Notes: generated by a model not told the origin, from the sequence alone. DNA of 64,000 nucleotides from Paenarthrobacter sp. A20 (GCF_024168825.1 NZ_JALJWH010000001.1:4278001-4342000); one strand, 5' to 3'; shown: positions 50,758 through 60,835, counted from the stretch's first letter. Numbers and translations: made by a program.

Positions 50758-53700
50758 CTAGCCGGCGCTTTCCAAAGCCCTCGCCACGATCTGCTCCAGT
50801 TCCTCGGCACTGCCCAGATCGTGCGGCCGCACCACTGAGTCCTCCGCCACGTAGTAAAACGCAGCGCTGACGTCTTCAAGGGGCACGCCCTTGAGCCGGG
50901 CCCAAGCGAGCCGGTAAACAGCCAGCTGCACCGCCCGTGTCGCCAACTGCTGACCCGCGGGGCGTCGTCCGGTCTTCCAGTCGATGAGCTGCCAACGTCC
51001 ATCGGCGTCACGGAACACTGCATCTATGCGTCCACGGACTACGACATCCCCGATCCGGGTTTCCACGGGCACTTCGACAAATGCGGGCGCGCGCTGTGCC
51101 CACTCGGACTGCTTGAAGGCCGCCACCATGTCATCCAAGCCGTATGCCTCGTCGATGTGGGAGTCCGAGCCTGGCGCCTCATCGAGGTCGAGCATGCCGG
51201 TGGTCCCGAAGTACTCCTCAACCCACGCATGGAAGGCCGTACCTTTGCGGGCTGAAATGCCAGGTTCGCGGGGAACAGGCCTGCGGAGTTGGGTGAGGAC
51301 GGCAGCCGGGTCAGCACCGAGGTCCACGAAAAGCGAGGCCGAAATATGGCTCGGCAGGTGAACATCCTGCACTGACTTACGTTGCTGTTGGCGGTCCAGC
51401 AGTAGTTCTGCCTCCTGGGACCATTTACGGGCAGGGCCACCGGGCTCCGGGGAGGGTGCCTGGCCGACGGCATCATCGATGTATGCACGGACCCTTGCCG
51501 CCGCCTGGTCCATGGCCAGCCTGCGCCCGGGGACCAACCTGAGGCGGGCGCCGCTCCGGGGATCGGAAGGGCCTTCGAGGGGATCATACGGGAAGCCGGC
51601 GACCTCAAGCACTGCGGTCAGCGGGCTCTCTTCCGGGAGTGCATCCTCGGCTACGGATTCCGGGTGGACCACTGCGCAGCCGGGCGTGAGGGGGCGGCTT
51701 GAACCGGCTTCGGGGTCGACTCCGGCAAGCGGGGCCAACTCGGAGAGGAAGGCAGAGATACCGGCCATCCCCGAGCGGGAGCCGTTCCAGGCGGCGCTGG
51801 AGGCCCACAAGACGAATTTCGCCCGAGTGTAGGCGACATAGGCGAGCCTCCGTTCCTCGGCCTCGCCATGATGCTGGACTTCGGACTTGAAATCCTTCTC
51901 CGCGTCCAGCCACCCCTTTTGGTCAGGCTGGTCGAGGTCCCACTGGGGGAGGTCTGCGCGGTCACCCCGCAAAGGCCAAGGCAACGCAGCAGCTCCGCTG
52001 CTCCATCGCGAATCCCTGCTGCTGGGGAACGAACCTTCGTTGAGGCCGGGGACGAAGACAACATCCCATTCCAAGCCCTTGGAGGCATGCACCGTGAGCA
52101 ACTGCACGGCCTCCCGATTGGTTTCGACGGGGGCAACGTCCAGGCCGCCCTCCTCGGAGGCCGCAGCCTCAAGCCATGACAAGAATGCCAAGAGATCGAT
52201 GCGCTGGGACGTCTGAAGGAATCCGGCCGCGGCATCTTGGAAGGCGTCAAGGTTCCGGCGCGCCTGGTGAATGCTGATTCCAGGCTTGGCCGCTACTTCA
52301 ATGTCCAGGAGCATGGCACGTTCGACCTCCCCGAGGAGCGTCGTGAGGTCGTCTCCGATGTAGCTCCTCAGGGAACGAAGTTCCGACGCAAGTCTGCTCA
52401 GCCGCTCCATGGCGGCGGCACTCAGGCTCCTCCCGTGCCCGGACGTCCAGCCCGGACGAGGGAGGAAGTCCAAGGCTTCCACGAGGCTGGCGGTATCCGT
52501 GATGTCGCTCTCGACCACTACCGCGGCCGGTTGCTCGTTGTCATCTGTGGTTTCGGAGTAGCCGTCCGGAGCTGAACGCCGACGGGCAAGGAAGCGGGAC
52601 CAGTCGCTGAACGCCATCAAGTCTGCCGGGCCAATCCGCCAACGGGCTCCGGCCAGCAGCCTCATCAAGGCATCGGACCGCCCGGGATCGGCGAGGACAC
52701 GCAGGGTGGCCACCAGGTCCACAATCTCCGGCGTGTCCAGCAAACCACCAAGTCCCACGATCTCATAGGCAATTCCCTGCAGCTCAAACTCCCGGCGAAG
52801 ACACTCCATCTGCGCGCGCCTGCGGCACAGGACCGCCATGGTTGGCTTGACCGGCGTCCCGTCCTTCTCTTGCTCGAAGACGGTGCGCTGATAGCGGCGG
52901 ACATCGCGGGCTACGACAGCGGCCTCATTCTCATCCGTACCAAAACGGCCGATCACGACGCTTCCGTCGACCGCCGCCGGGCTCGGAACCAACGGAGGCA
53001 CAGAAACGCTGCCGGCTGTCCCCCTCTCCCCCGCAGGGCCATCCGATGCTGCGGCTTTGTTCAAGGGCGCTGCGATGGTGTTGGCAGCTTCAAGAATGTG
53101 CCGACCGTTCCGCCAGGCTGTAGTCAGGTACGACGTTGGAGCCACGGAATAGGCCTCATCATCCCCTGTCGCGTCCATGTTCCTGACGGGGAACTCCTGG
53201 ACAAAATGGAAGAGCTGTCCGGCCGAAGCACCGCGGAACCCATAAATCGACTGGTTGGGATCTCCCACCGCGGTGACGGCGTGTCCTCGGCCGAAGAGCC
53301 GCGAAAAGAGAACCAGCTGGGCATGGGATGTGTCCTGGAATTCGTCCAGGAGCACCACTTTGTAGCGGGCCCTCTCCGTTGACGCCGCGAGGGGAATGTC
53401 ACTGGCAATCCGGGCAGCGAGAGCCACGAGGTCGCCGAAATCGAGGACTCCGCGTTGCCGCTTTGCCTCTTGGTAGCGAACCACCATGTCTGCCACGCTG
53501 GCGCGGGTTCGGAGCATGGCTGCCAGATCTGCAGCAGCCTGGGTCGGGTTCTTCTTTGCACCGGCCACGTAGGGAAGCTGGCCAAAGGTCTCGACGCGTT
53601 CAAGGACCCAGTCCCGCACGGAAGCAGGATCCTGCAGGTGTTCGGCGCACTCCCCGGCAAGTTGAATGACGGCATTGACGAGGGTGGACTTGGCCGCGGT

Positions 53701-54270
53701 GAAGTGCTCATAGTCGCCGTCGTACGCCTCGACTACTTCGCTGGCCAGCTGCCAGGATTGTGCCCCACCCAACAGGACGACGTCGCGCTCGATGCCCAAC
53801 CGCAGACCATAATCAGACACTATGCCGCTGGCGTAGGAGTGGTAGGTGGAGACCTTGGGTTCAAGGTCGTCAGCACCCACGAGTCCGTCGGGGAACCCGA
53901 TGCTGCCGTCATCCTGCGCTGCAATTCGCTGGAGAGTGGCCAGCTTGTTCCGGATCCGGCTGGCCAGTTCTCCTGCAGCCTTGCGCGTGAAGGTCACACC
54001 AAGTACTTCCTCCGGACGTACCCAGCCATTGGCTACGAGCCACACCACCCGGTCTGCCATGGTGGCGGTCTTCCCCGAACCGGCACCGGCAATCACCAAA
54101 CGCGGTGACAGCGAGGAAGCGATAATGTCCGACTGTTCGGGGGTGGGATGGTTCTTTTCGCCAAGGATGTCAGCAAGGTCGGAGGGTGAAAAGCGGGGCT
54201 CCGGAACATCTGCCTCGCCCTGAGTGCCGGATGGAGCGGCGGCAAGGCCGTCCAGGAGCTCAGTTGTCAT
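50758..54270 (-). CDS. adnB: Helicase-nuclease AdnB subunit
   Basis: A 1170-residue UvrD-like motor fused to a RecB-type nuclease, the ATP-driven subunit of the actinobacterial double-strand-break resection machine AdnAB. Walker A is AGAGSGKTATMADR (about residue 60-75) and Walker B is LLDEFQDTSHAQ. The C-terminal nuclease has the active-site series VVRGRIDAVF and LIDWKTGRRPAG, with Gln downstream in RAVQLAVYRLAWARL. The ATG at 54268-54270 overlaps the adnA stop as ATGA. It follows adnA, as in mycobacteria. Confidence 0.95.
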   Translation of the reverse strand: MTTELLDGLAAAPSGTQGEADVPEPRFSPSDLADILGEKNHPTPEQSDIIASSLSPRLVIAGAGSGKTATMADRVVWLVANGWVRPEEVLGVTFTRKAAGELASRIRNKLATLQRIAAQDDGSIGFPDGLVGADDLEPKVSTYHSYASGIVSDYGLRLGIERDVVLLGGAQSWQLASEVVEAYDGDYEHFTAAKSTLVNAVIQLAGECAEHLQDPASVRDWVLERVETFGQLPYVAGAKKNPTQAAADLAAMLRTRASVADMVVRYQEAKRQRGVLDFGDLVALAARIASDIPLAASTERARYKVVLLDEFQDTSHAQLVLFSRLFGRGHAVTAVGDPNQSIYGFRGASAGQLFHFVQEFPVRNMDATGDDEAYSVAPTSYLTTAWRNGRHILEAANTIAAPLNKAAASDGPAGERGTAGSVSVPPLVPSPAAVDGSVVIGRFGTDENEAAVVARDVRRYQRTVFEQEKDGTPVKPTMAVLCRRRAQMECLRREFELQGIAYEIVGLGGLLDTPEIVDLVATLRVLADPGRSDALMRLLAGARWRIGPADLMAFSDWSRFLARRRSAPDGYSETTDDNEQPAAVVVESDITDTASLVEALDFLPRPGWTSGHGRSLSAAAMERLSRLASELRSLRSYIGDDLTTLLGEVERAMLLDIEVAAKPGISIHQARRNLDAFQDAAAGFLQTSQRIDLLAFLSWLEAAASEEGGLDVAPVETNREAVQLLTVHASKGLEWDVVFVPGLNEGSFPSSRDSRWSSGAAALPWPLRGDRADLPQWDLDQPDQKGWLDAEKDFKSEVQHHGEAEERRLAYVAYTRAKFVLWASSAAWNGSRSGMAGISAFLSELAPLAGVDPEAGSSRPLTPGCAVVHPESVAEDALPEESPLTAVLEVAGFPYDPLEGPSDPRSGARLRLVPGRRLAMDQAAARVRAYIDDAVGQAPSPEPGGPARKWSQEAELLLDRQQQRKSVQDVHLPSHISASLFVDLGADPAAVLTQLRRPVPREPGISARKGTAFHAWVEEYFGTTGMLDLDEAPGSDSHIDEAYGLDDMVAAFKQSEWAQRAPAFVEVPVETRIGDVVVRGRIDAVFRDADGRWQLIDWKTGRRPAGQQLATRAVQLAVYRLAWARLKGVPLEDVSAAFYYVAEDSVVRPHDLGSAEELEQIVARALESAG

Positions 54271-57200
54271 TCGGTGACCTGCTTTCCTCTGGCGCACAGT
54301 GGACAAATATCCGGGAGACGGCAGCCATGGCCGCCATGCCCCCCTTTGCTGGGATCATGCCGGGCTTCGAACGTTGCTCCGGCCATCAGCGCAGCAGCCT
54401 CGTTGACCAGGTTCTCCGCCCAATTGTCGGAAGGGTCCAACGGATCCTGCTGCTGCACTCCCGGACTCTTGGTCTTGGTCCCTAGCTGGGCCAGTACGGC
54501 ACCCCCGGGGACAACGCCGTTCGGGGTCCCGGCGAGGGGACCGGCGTCGGCCGTTGGTTTATCGGTTCCCGCATCCTGGAAGCCGCCCTTGAGCACGGCC
54601 GCCTGATAGGCGCCCAGTTGCGGGTGCTTGGCAACCTCGGCCTTCCCCGGTTGGCGCTTGCCGGTCTTGAGGTCCACGATGACGAGCCTGCCCTCGGGAT
54701 CGATCTCAAGGCGGTCCACCTGGCCACGGAGGACCGCGCGCCGGGTGGACTCCCCGTCACTTCCATCCGGGGTGGCCGCCTCCACACGGACATCAGGAAG
54801 CTGGACTTCAAAGTCGTGCTCTACCGCCAGCAGGCTTCTTCCGTCACCGCGCATGATGAGAACGTACTGGGCCAACTTGCGGACCATCTGCTCCGCGCGT
54901 TGGAAGTCAAGCCTCCCTTCCCAGTTGTCCTTCATACCCAATGTGGGCCATCGGCGGACAAGTTCCGCGACGTACTCCGACCCCGAAGCGTCGGGAAATT
55001 CCTGGGCAATACTGTGGACCAGCGTTCCCAGGCTCCGTGCAAAATCTGTGGCAGCCTCACCTCCAGCGGCCTGGACAAACCAGTCCAGCGGCGACTTATG
55101 GACGGCTTCAACCTTGGAAGGTGAGACCGGGACCGTTCCGCCAGGAGGAACAACTGGCTCCACGGAACTCAAGGGCGCCAAGCCCCACCAAGTGTCCGGG
55201 TGGGCGCCGGGAACAGGCGGTTCCGTACTTGCGAGCCGGGCCAGCAACCGCGCCGCCTCGTGCCCGGCGCCCGTGCCGGAGTCTTCGGACTGGGCATGTT
55301 GCCTCAGTTCCGCGACAAGTGCCCGAAGGGTCATAGGGCGGTCCACGGGCGTGTACTCGCGCCTGTACTCGCCGGAATCCAGTGGTGCCACATAATCCAG
55401 GAAGGCGGAGGGTTGCTCATCGTCGGACGAAACGGCCGTACAAATCAGGACCTCACGGGCACGCGACACGGCGGTCGAAAAACTCCTGAGTTCGTCATAC
55501 CGGATATCCCGGAGCCTGCTCAGAGGTCCACGACGAACGGCATAATCCACTCCATGCTCCACGGCGTCGGCATACAGCGTGCTCCCCAAAAGCTCACCAC
55601 GTAGACGGGTGTTGGGCCACACACCCTCTTGGAGGCCGGCAACGATCACCACCGGCCATTCCCGGCCCGCTGCACTGGCCGGAGTCATGATCTCCACGCA
55701 GGCCTCGAGCTGGGCCCGTGCGGCGAGGGTGTCCATGGGGAGTTCCTGGTTCAACAGATACTCCAGGAACTGTTCAGGACCGGATCCGGGCAACTGGTCG
55801 ACGAAGCGTTCGGCTGTATGGAACAGGGCCATCATGGCGTCGAGGTCACGATCCGCCCTTGCGCCGGCGTTGCCTCCCTCAAGTGCCATTTCAGCCCACC
55901 GGGACGACAATCCGGTGGCTTGCCATAAGGCCCACAGAACAGACTCGGCATTTGCCCCGGGCTCAGCCGCAGCCCCGGATCCAGCCGCTATCATGCGGGC
56001 CAGCCGGCGGGCCGAGCTCCCCTCTATTCCCAGCGACGCCAGGGCTCCGGGTTGAAGCAGGGCCTCCACCAGGAGGGCGTCGCTGGATCGGCCACCTCCG
56101 CCCAGAAGTTCCTCGCGGCGGAGCGATTGCCTGAGCCTGCGCAATTCGATGGCAGTAGCCCCGCCGACACGCGATGTAAGGAGGGAAACTGCCGTTTCGG
56201 GAGTCAACTTAGCTGGGTCCAGGACTATCGCAAAGGTCTCCAACAGGGGACGTACGGCTACTTCGTCGCGGACGGCTGAGTCTGCCACCGGAACGCGTAC
56301 CGGGATTCCCTGGCCGCTCAGGTACCGCTGCAGCTGCGAGATCTGTCCGCCGTTGCGAACTATCACCGCGATATCGCTGAAGTCCCGGTGTTCCCGTAAC
56401 TGCGCTTCCAGAATCCTCTGGGCAACGTACCGCATCTCGTGGACGGCGGACGGAAGCACATGCCCCTCCACGCGGCCTTCGCCGGCCGACGCGGGCTCCG
56501 CCATTGGTGGTTGCTCCAGCCTCCGGGCCAATTGACCACCGGAACGCTGCGAAATTCGAGCTGCGACACGCGTCCATGCTTCGGCTACCTCGGGCAGGTG
56601 ACGGTGCGTAACCCACAGCGGACATTCTTGAACTGCCTGCTGCAGGCCTCCCAACAGGGCAGGCAGCTCAGCAACAAGGTCCGGACGTGCACCACGGAAA
56701 CCCTGCACGACAGTATCCGGGGAGTACGTCACCACAACGTCCTTGGCCTCCGATATGTCGGCGAGCAGCTCAAACACGGCAGGATTGGACTCCTGGGCAT
56801 CGTCCACCAAAATGAGCTGGAGGCGTTCGCGTTCGGCGGCCAGGAAGGCCGGCGAATCCTGGAAGATCTGCCGCGCCGTGGTGATGATTCCCGCGGGGTC
56901 GAAGGCCTCTGGCATGCGCAGGTCCAACACATCCCTGTATTCGCTGTAAAGCTCGGCCGCGGCGATCCAATCGGGACGTCCGCATTCATGGGCAAGACCG
57001 AGCAGATCCTCCGCCGTACGGCCCGATTCAATGATGCGGTCGAACAGCTGACGGATCTCGTGGCGGAAGCCGCGGGTGGGAAGTGCCGCCGCGAGGTCCT
57101 CCGGCCAAGGCAACTGGAAACCGGGCCGCGAGTGCCCCTCGAGCAACTCCTTGATGATCAGGTCCTGCTCCGGTCCGGACAGAAGCTTCGGGGGCCTGGC

Positions 57201-57593
57201 AAGGGGCAGGACGCCTTCGGCTTTCGCCCGCCGGATGACATCGAAAGCGTACGACGCCCAGGTGCGTGCCGGCGTCGTACTAAGGCTGCGGTCAAGCCGC
57301 CCCGTAAAAGTATCCCGCAAGGCTGCGGCAGCATGCCGTCCGGGCGCGAGGATCAGTATCCGTTCGGCGTCCAGTCCATCCTCACGAACGCGTCGGACCG
57401 CGGATTCGACGAGCACTGTGGACTTACCGGTTCCCGGGCCCCCGGGCACCAGGACCGGACCGCTCCCCTGTCGGAGGGAAACGACTGCTTCTTGGTCCGG
57501 GGACAAACCGGGCGACGCGTAGTGGGTTTCGCGCGGAGGCAGCAGACGAAGAGCTGCCGGTACTTGGCGGGTTTTGGTTGGAGTCGCGGTCAC
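54267..57593 (-). CDS. adnA: Helicase-nuclease AdnA subunit
   Basis: A 1108-residue partner of AdnB with motor and nuclease domains. Walker A GGPGTGKSTVLV is intact, but Walker B reads LILVDDAQESN, with Asp in place of the usual Glu of DExQ. The nuclease site is GQVDRLEIDPEGRLVIVDLK followed by TGKRQPG. The last 25 residues contain three cysteines spaced C-x5-C-x2-C (GCRLPDICPLC), likely for metal or an Fe-S cluster. The start is GTG 57591-57593, which overlaps the end of the upstream alkyltransferase-like gene. Confidence 0.93.
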   Translation of the reverse strand: MTATPTKTRQVPAALRLLPPRETHYASPGLSPDQEAVVSLRQGSGPVLVPGGPGTGKSTVLVESAVRRVREDGLDAERILILAPGRHAAAALRDTFTGRLDRSLSTTPARTWASYAFDVIRRAKAEGVLPLARPPKLLSGPEQDLIIKELLEGHSRPGFQLPWPEDLAAALPTRGFRHEIRQLFDRIIESGRTAEDLLGLAHECGRPDWIAAAELYSEYRDVLDLRMPEAFDPAGIITTARQIFQDSPAFLAAERERLQLILVDDAQESNPAVFELLADISEAKDVVVTYSPDTVVQGFRGARPDLVAELPALLGGLQQAVQECPLWVTHRHLPEVAEAWTRVAARISQRSGGQLARRLEQPPMAEPASAGEGRVEGHVLPSAVHEMRYVAQRILEAQLREHRDFSDIAVIVRNGGQISQLQRYLSGQGIPVRVPVADSAVRDEVAVRPLLETFAIVLDPAKLTPETAVSLLTSRVGGATAIELRRLRQSLRREELLGGGGRSSDALLVEALLQPGALASLGIEGSSARRLARMIAAGSGAAAEPGANAESVLWALWQATGLSSRWAEMALEGGNAGARADRDLDAMMALFHTAERFVDQLPGSGPEQFLEYLLNQELPMDTLAARAQLEACVEIMTPASAAGREWPVVIVAGLQEGVWPNTRLRGELLGSTLYADAVEHGVDYAVRRGPLSRLRDIRYDELRSFSTAVSRAREVLICTAVSSDDEQPSAFLDYVAPLDSGEYRREYTPVDRPMTLRALVAELRQHAQSEDSGTGAGHEAARLLARLASTEPPVPGAHPDTWWGLAPLSSVEPVVPPGGTVPVSPSKVEAVHKSPLDWFVQAAGGEAATDFARSLGTLVHSIAQEFPDASGSEYVAELVRRWPTLGMKDNWEGRLDFQRAEQMVRKLAQYVLIMRGDGRSLLAVEHDFEVQLPDVRVEAATPDGSDGESTRRAVLRGQVDRLEIDPEGRLVIVDLKTGKRQPGKAEVAKHPQLGAYQAAVLKGGFQDAGTDKPTADAGPLAGTPNGVVPGGAVLAQLGTKTKSPGVQQQDPLDPSDNWAENLVNEAAALMAGATFEARHDPSKGGHGGHGCRLPDICPLCARGKQVTE

Positions 57594-58006
57594 ACAGTCA
57601 TTTCATCATCGGGCACCGACAATTTATGGAGTTGACGCTCCAACTGGTCGGAGATCACATCCAGTTGATCAAAGTCGGCGTCCGTAGGCGCCCAACGCGC
57701 CGCTGTCAGGTCCACCCGCCAGCGACCTTCGCCCGTTCTCTGGAATGCTTCGTAAGCACCGTGGAGGGGTGTCGATTCATCCAGGTAGTGCCGAAGGGCG
57801 TCAGCTTCGTGGCCCGGGGGCGCCTCCCCGCTTGCCCGAAGCACCCTCCACCAAGCCACCGAACTGCCATAGTGGCTCATGACCGCGCCAACTTGCCTGG
57901 GTCCACCGGCTCCCAGGAGCTCCGCGACGTCACCATAGGAGACCGCAGAACCCGACGGAACGAGGTCCACAACGGCCAGGACCGCCGTTACATACTCCAT
58001 CCGCAT
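57590..58006 (-). CDS. Alkyltransferase-like protein (MGMT family without reactive Cys)
   Basis: A 138-residue protein with the DNA-binding domain of O6-alkylguanine transferases (SYGDVAELLGAGGPRQVGAV). The reactive PCHR motif is replaced by VAWWRV (Trp52, Trp53), so it cannot remove alkyl groups but can still flip and flag damaged bases for nucleotide excision repair, as known alkyltransferase-like proteins do. The ATG at 58004-58006 is preferred, with a second ATG two codons on. Its stop overlaps the adnA start, placing it in the adnAB operon. It is divergent from the DEDDh exonuclease gene. Confidence 0.88.
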   Translation of the reverse strand: MRMEYVTAVLAVVDLVPSGSAVSYGDVAELLGAGGPRQVGAVMSHYGSSVAWWRVLRASGEAPPGHEADALRHYLDESTPLHGAYEAFQRTGEGRWRVDLTAARWAPTDADFDQLDVISDQLERQLHKLSVPDDEMTV

Positions 58007-58071
58007 GTGTTCAGCGTAACGGCAGGAGTGTCGTGCCCAATAGTGTCGGAGCCAGCCGGTAACTTGAAAAC

Positions 58072-58782
58072 ATGAGCTCCTGGAACACCCTCTCCCGTGC
58101 CGCATTCGACCTCGAGACCACCGGGAAGAACTCGCGGTCGGCGCGGATCGTCACCGCCTCCATCACTGTCGTGGACGCCCGCGGGGAACTGGTGGCGGAG
58201 CATGAATGGCTGGCCGATCCCGGCGTCGAAATCCCCCTCGAAGCCAGTGAAGTGCATGGTGTCACCACGGAAAAAGCCCGTGCTGAAGGCCGCCCGGCGG
58301 CGGAGGTCACGCGGGAAGTCGCCGCGGCTCTCCAGGAACTTTTCGACGCCGGCACTCCAGTCATCGCTTTCAACGCCAGTTACGACTTCACAGTCCTGGC
58401 CGCCGAGTCCGCCCGCTACGGCGTCCCGCAATTGAGCCGTTTCCCGGTTCTGGACCCGTACGTCATGAACAAGCAGGTCGACCGCTACCGCAAAGGCAAG
58501 CGCACCCTGACCGCCCTGTGCGAGGAATACGGAGTGGACCTGACCAACGCCCATACGTCTGCTGCGGATGCGCTTGCCACTCTCCGCGTGTTGGATGCCA
58601 TGGCCGGCAAATTCCCCAAGCTGCAGATGCCTGCATCCACGCTCCATCAACTGCAAGTAGACTGGGCTGCATCCCAGGCCGCCGATTTTCAGCAGTACTT
58701 GCGGCGCAGCAAACCCACGGCAGTCATCGAAGGTGAATGGCCGGTACTTCCGCCCGAGGACGCAAGCCGGGGCGGCTTCTAG
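58072..58782 (+). CDS. DEDDh 3'-5' exonuclease (DNA polymerase III epsilon-like)
   Basis: A 236-residue ribonuclease-H-fold exonuclease. ExoI is RAAFDLETTGKNS with Asp and Glu, ExoII includes FNASYDFTVLAAE, and ExoIII has HTSAADALATLRVL with the His and Asp. A roughly 60-residue C-terminal extension (from about 180) has no assigned fold. It is either a proofreading or a repair exonuclease; no polymerase gene is adjacent. It sits opposite the alkyltransferase-like gene, in the DNA-repair block. Confidence 0.9.
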   Translation: MSSWNTLSRAAFDLETTGKNSRSARIVTASITVVDARGELVAEHEWLADPGVEIPLEASEVHGVTTEKARAEGRPAAEVTREVAAALQELFDAGTPVIAFNASYDFTVLAAESARYGVPQLSRFPVLDPYVMNKQVDRYRKGKRTLTALCEEYGVDLTNAHTSAADALATLRVLDAMAGKFPKLQMPASTLHQLQVDWAASQAADFQQYLRRSKPTAVIEGEWPVLPPEDASRGGF

Positions 58783-59107
58783 GCCGGGAACATTCCCGCG
58801 TACGTTACTTTCTGCGACGCAAGTCACAGCAAATTCGGGAACCCCCAACCCGGGCTTGGTCATGCGTGGATTCCATGCGGAGAGCTACTCCCGAAATAGT
58901 CCGGAGTCCCGCCGCCGTTCCAAGGGAATTCTGTTCGGCGTAATCGAGTGCTGGCAACCGTTTGTTCGATTCACTATGCGTTGGCGGGCTGGTGACATAA
59001 TTAAGTTTGGCGGGTTGAAGTCTGCTAGGGCAGCCAACCTTCTTTCGGTTGCCACATTCCCCGCCCACCGCGAAACGTCTCCGTGACCCGATGAAAGTGA
59101 TTTCTTT
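58783..59107. other. 325-base intergenic region before the amino-acid importer
   Basis: The region holds no ORF or RNA gene that I can support. An extended -10-like TGACATAAT at 58993-59001 lies on the plus strand, but no good -35 sits 15-19 bases upstream, so a promoter is only suggested. The binding-protein ATG at 59108 is preceded by GAAAGTGA. Several short GC-rich dyads are present without a clear terminator structure. Confidence 0.35.
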
Positions 59108-60058
59108 ATGAAATTCAAAGCCCCTAAGTGGCTGTCTGTTGCCCCCGTGGCCGCAGCCCTGGTGATTTCCCTGGCAGCATGCGGTGGAGGCTCCTCCGAG
59201 CCCAGCGGCTCCCCCACCGACGCCCTCGCCGGCAGTGACCAGCAAACGCTGGACAAGTACACCACCGCCGATGTCACTCCCTTGGACAAGATCGATAAGT
59301 CCAAGCTCGGCCTCGCGACCGAAGGCACCCTGCGCGTCGGCACGCTCTCGGATGCCCCTCCGAACATCTTCATTGATCCTTCCGGCAAGTTCACCGGCTA
59401 CGACAATGAGCTGCTCCGCGCCATTGGCGACAAGCTTGGCCTCAAGGTCGAATTCGCATCCACCGATTTCTCGGCGCTGCTCTCCCAGGTCGCCAACAAG
59501 CAGTTCGACGTCGGATCGTCCTCGATCTCCACCACGGACGCCCGCCGCAACACCGTAGCGTTCACCAACGGCTACGACTTCGGCTACATGGCTGTCGTGA
59601 CCAAGAACGACTCGAAGATCAAGGGCTTCGCCGACCTCAAGGAAGGCCTCCGCGTCGGAGTCGTCCAGGGCACCGTCCAGGATGACTACATGACGAACAC
59701 CCTCAAGATCGAGCCGGTCCGTTTCCCCGACTACAACACGGTCTACGGCAACGTGAAGAACGGCCAGATCGACGCTTGGGTGGCTCCCTCCCAGCAGGCT
59801 GAGGGCCAGGTCAAGGAAGGCGATAACACCACCATCGCCGAAAAGGTCGTCAACACCCAGAACTTCACCGCTTACGCCGTGAACAAGGACAACCAGCCGC
59901 TGATCGACGCCCTGAACTCCGGTTTGGACGCTGTCATTGCTGACGGCACCTGGACCAAGCTCACTGCCGAGTGGTACAAAGACCGTCCCACTGCCGCAGA
60001 GCAGACTCCCCAGGGCTGGACGCCGGGCAGCAAGGCCGTCCAAGTTCCCGCCAAGTAA
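59108..60058 (+). CDS. Polar amino-acid ABC transporter substrate-binding lipoprotein (SBP family 3)
   Basis: A 316-residue extracytoplasmic solute receptor. The signal peptide ends in the lipobox SLAAC (Cys near residue 25), then a Gly/Ser linker. The family 3 core starts LRVGTLSDAPPNIFIDPSGK and includes FTGYDNELLRAIGDKLGLKV and FDVGSSSISTTDARR. The ATG at 59108 is unambiguous. It leads a three-gene importer operon with the permease 12 bases downstream. The exact amino acid cannot be read from the sequence. Confidence 0.93.
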   Translation: MKFKAPKWLSVAPVAAALVISLAACGGGSSEPSGSPTDALAGSDQQTLDKYTTADVTPLDKIDKSKLGLATEGTLRVGTLSDAPPNIFIDPSGKFTGYDNELLRAIGDKLGLKVEFASTDFSALLSQVANKQFDVGSSSISTTDARRNTVAFTNGYDFGYMAVVTKNDSKIKGFADLKEGLRVGVVQGTVQDDYMTNTLKIEPVRFPDYNTVYGNVKNGQIDAWVAPSQQAEGQVKEGDNTTIAEKVVNTQNFTAYAVNKDNQPLIDALNSGLDAVIADGTWTKLTAEWYKDRPTAAEQTPQGWTPGSKAVQVPAK

Positions 60059-60070
60059 CCCGGACGTTCC

Positions 60071-60835
60071 ATGGATATCCTCAATCAATTAGCTGACGCC
60101 TTCCTGGACTGGGAGGCGATGGGCGAAGTCATCCCCAAGATGTTCGCCGTCGGTCTTCCCAATACGCTGATCCTGGCTGTTACGTCGGGCATCATCGGGA
60201 CAGCCATCGGTATGCTGCTGGCACTGATGGGGATCTCCCGGAACGCCGCAGCCCGGTGGATTGCCCGCATTTACACGGACATCCTCCGCGGCCTGCCGCC
60301 AGTGCTGACCATCCTGGTCATCGGATTCGGGTTTGGCCCGATCGTTCGTGAGCTCACGGGTTCCAGCAACCCGTATCCCATGGCCATCACGGCTTTGTCC
60401 ATGATGTCCGGCGCGTACATCGGTGAAATCTTCCGCTCGGGTATCCAGAGCGTGGACAAGGGCCAACTCGAAGCAACCCGTGCGTTGGGGTTCAGCTACG
60501 GCTCTTCGATGCGCCTCGTGGTGGTACCCCAGGGAATCCGCAGGGTCCTTCCGGCCCTGGTCAACCAGTTCATTGCGTTGATCAAGGAATCATCGCTTGT
60601 GTTCATGCTCGGCCTGCTGGCCACGGAACGTGAGATCTTCCAGATCGGCAAGGACGCCGCTGCCAACAGCGGAAACCTGTCCCCGTATGTGGCTGCAGCC
60701 ATCTTCTACCTCGCGCTTACCATCCCGCTCACACACTTTGTGAACTGGATCGATGCCCGGATGCGCTCCGGCCGCCCGGAAAAGAAGGAACCTGACGAGG
60801 CGGCAGCCGTCGTTGGAAAGGGAGCCCAAGCATGA
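60071..60835 (+). CDS. Polar amino-acid ABC transporter permease
   Basis: A 254-residue HisM/GlnP-type permease with about five membrane helices. The EAA loop is [20 protein letters not shown] then [15 protein letters not shown], and the motif [19 protein letters not shown] follows. It shares a four-base overlap with the ATPase gene. A single permease gene suggests that a homodimer forms the pore. Confidence 0.94.
   Translation: MDILNQLADAFLDWEAMGEVIPKMFAVGLPNTLILAVTSGIIGTAIGMLLALMGISRNAAARWIARIYTDILRGLPPVLTILVIGFGFGPIVRELTGSSNPYPMAITALSMMSGAYIGEIFRSGIQSVDKGQLEATRALGFSYGSSMRLVVVPQGIRRVLPALVNQFIALIKESSLVFMLGLLATEREIFQIGKDAAANSGNLSPYVAAAIFYLALTIPLTHFVNWIDARMRSGRPEKKEPDEAAAVVGKGAQA

Noticed and set aside
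56439..57635. A 398-residue open frame on the plus strand
   Set aside because: It is opposite adnA, whose Walker A and other motifs are unambiguous.
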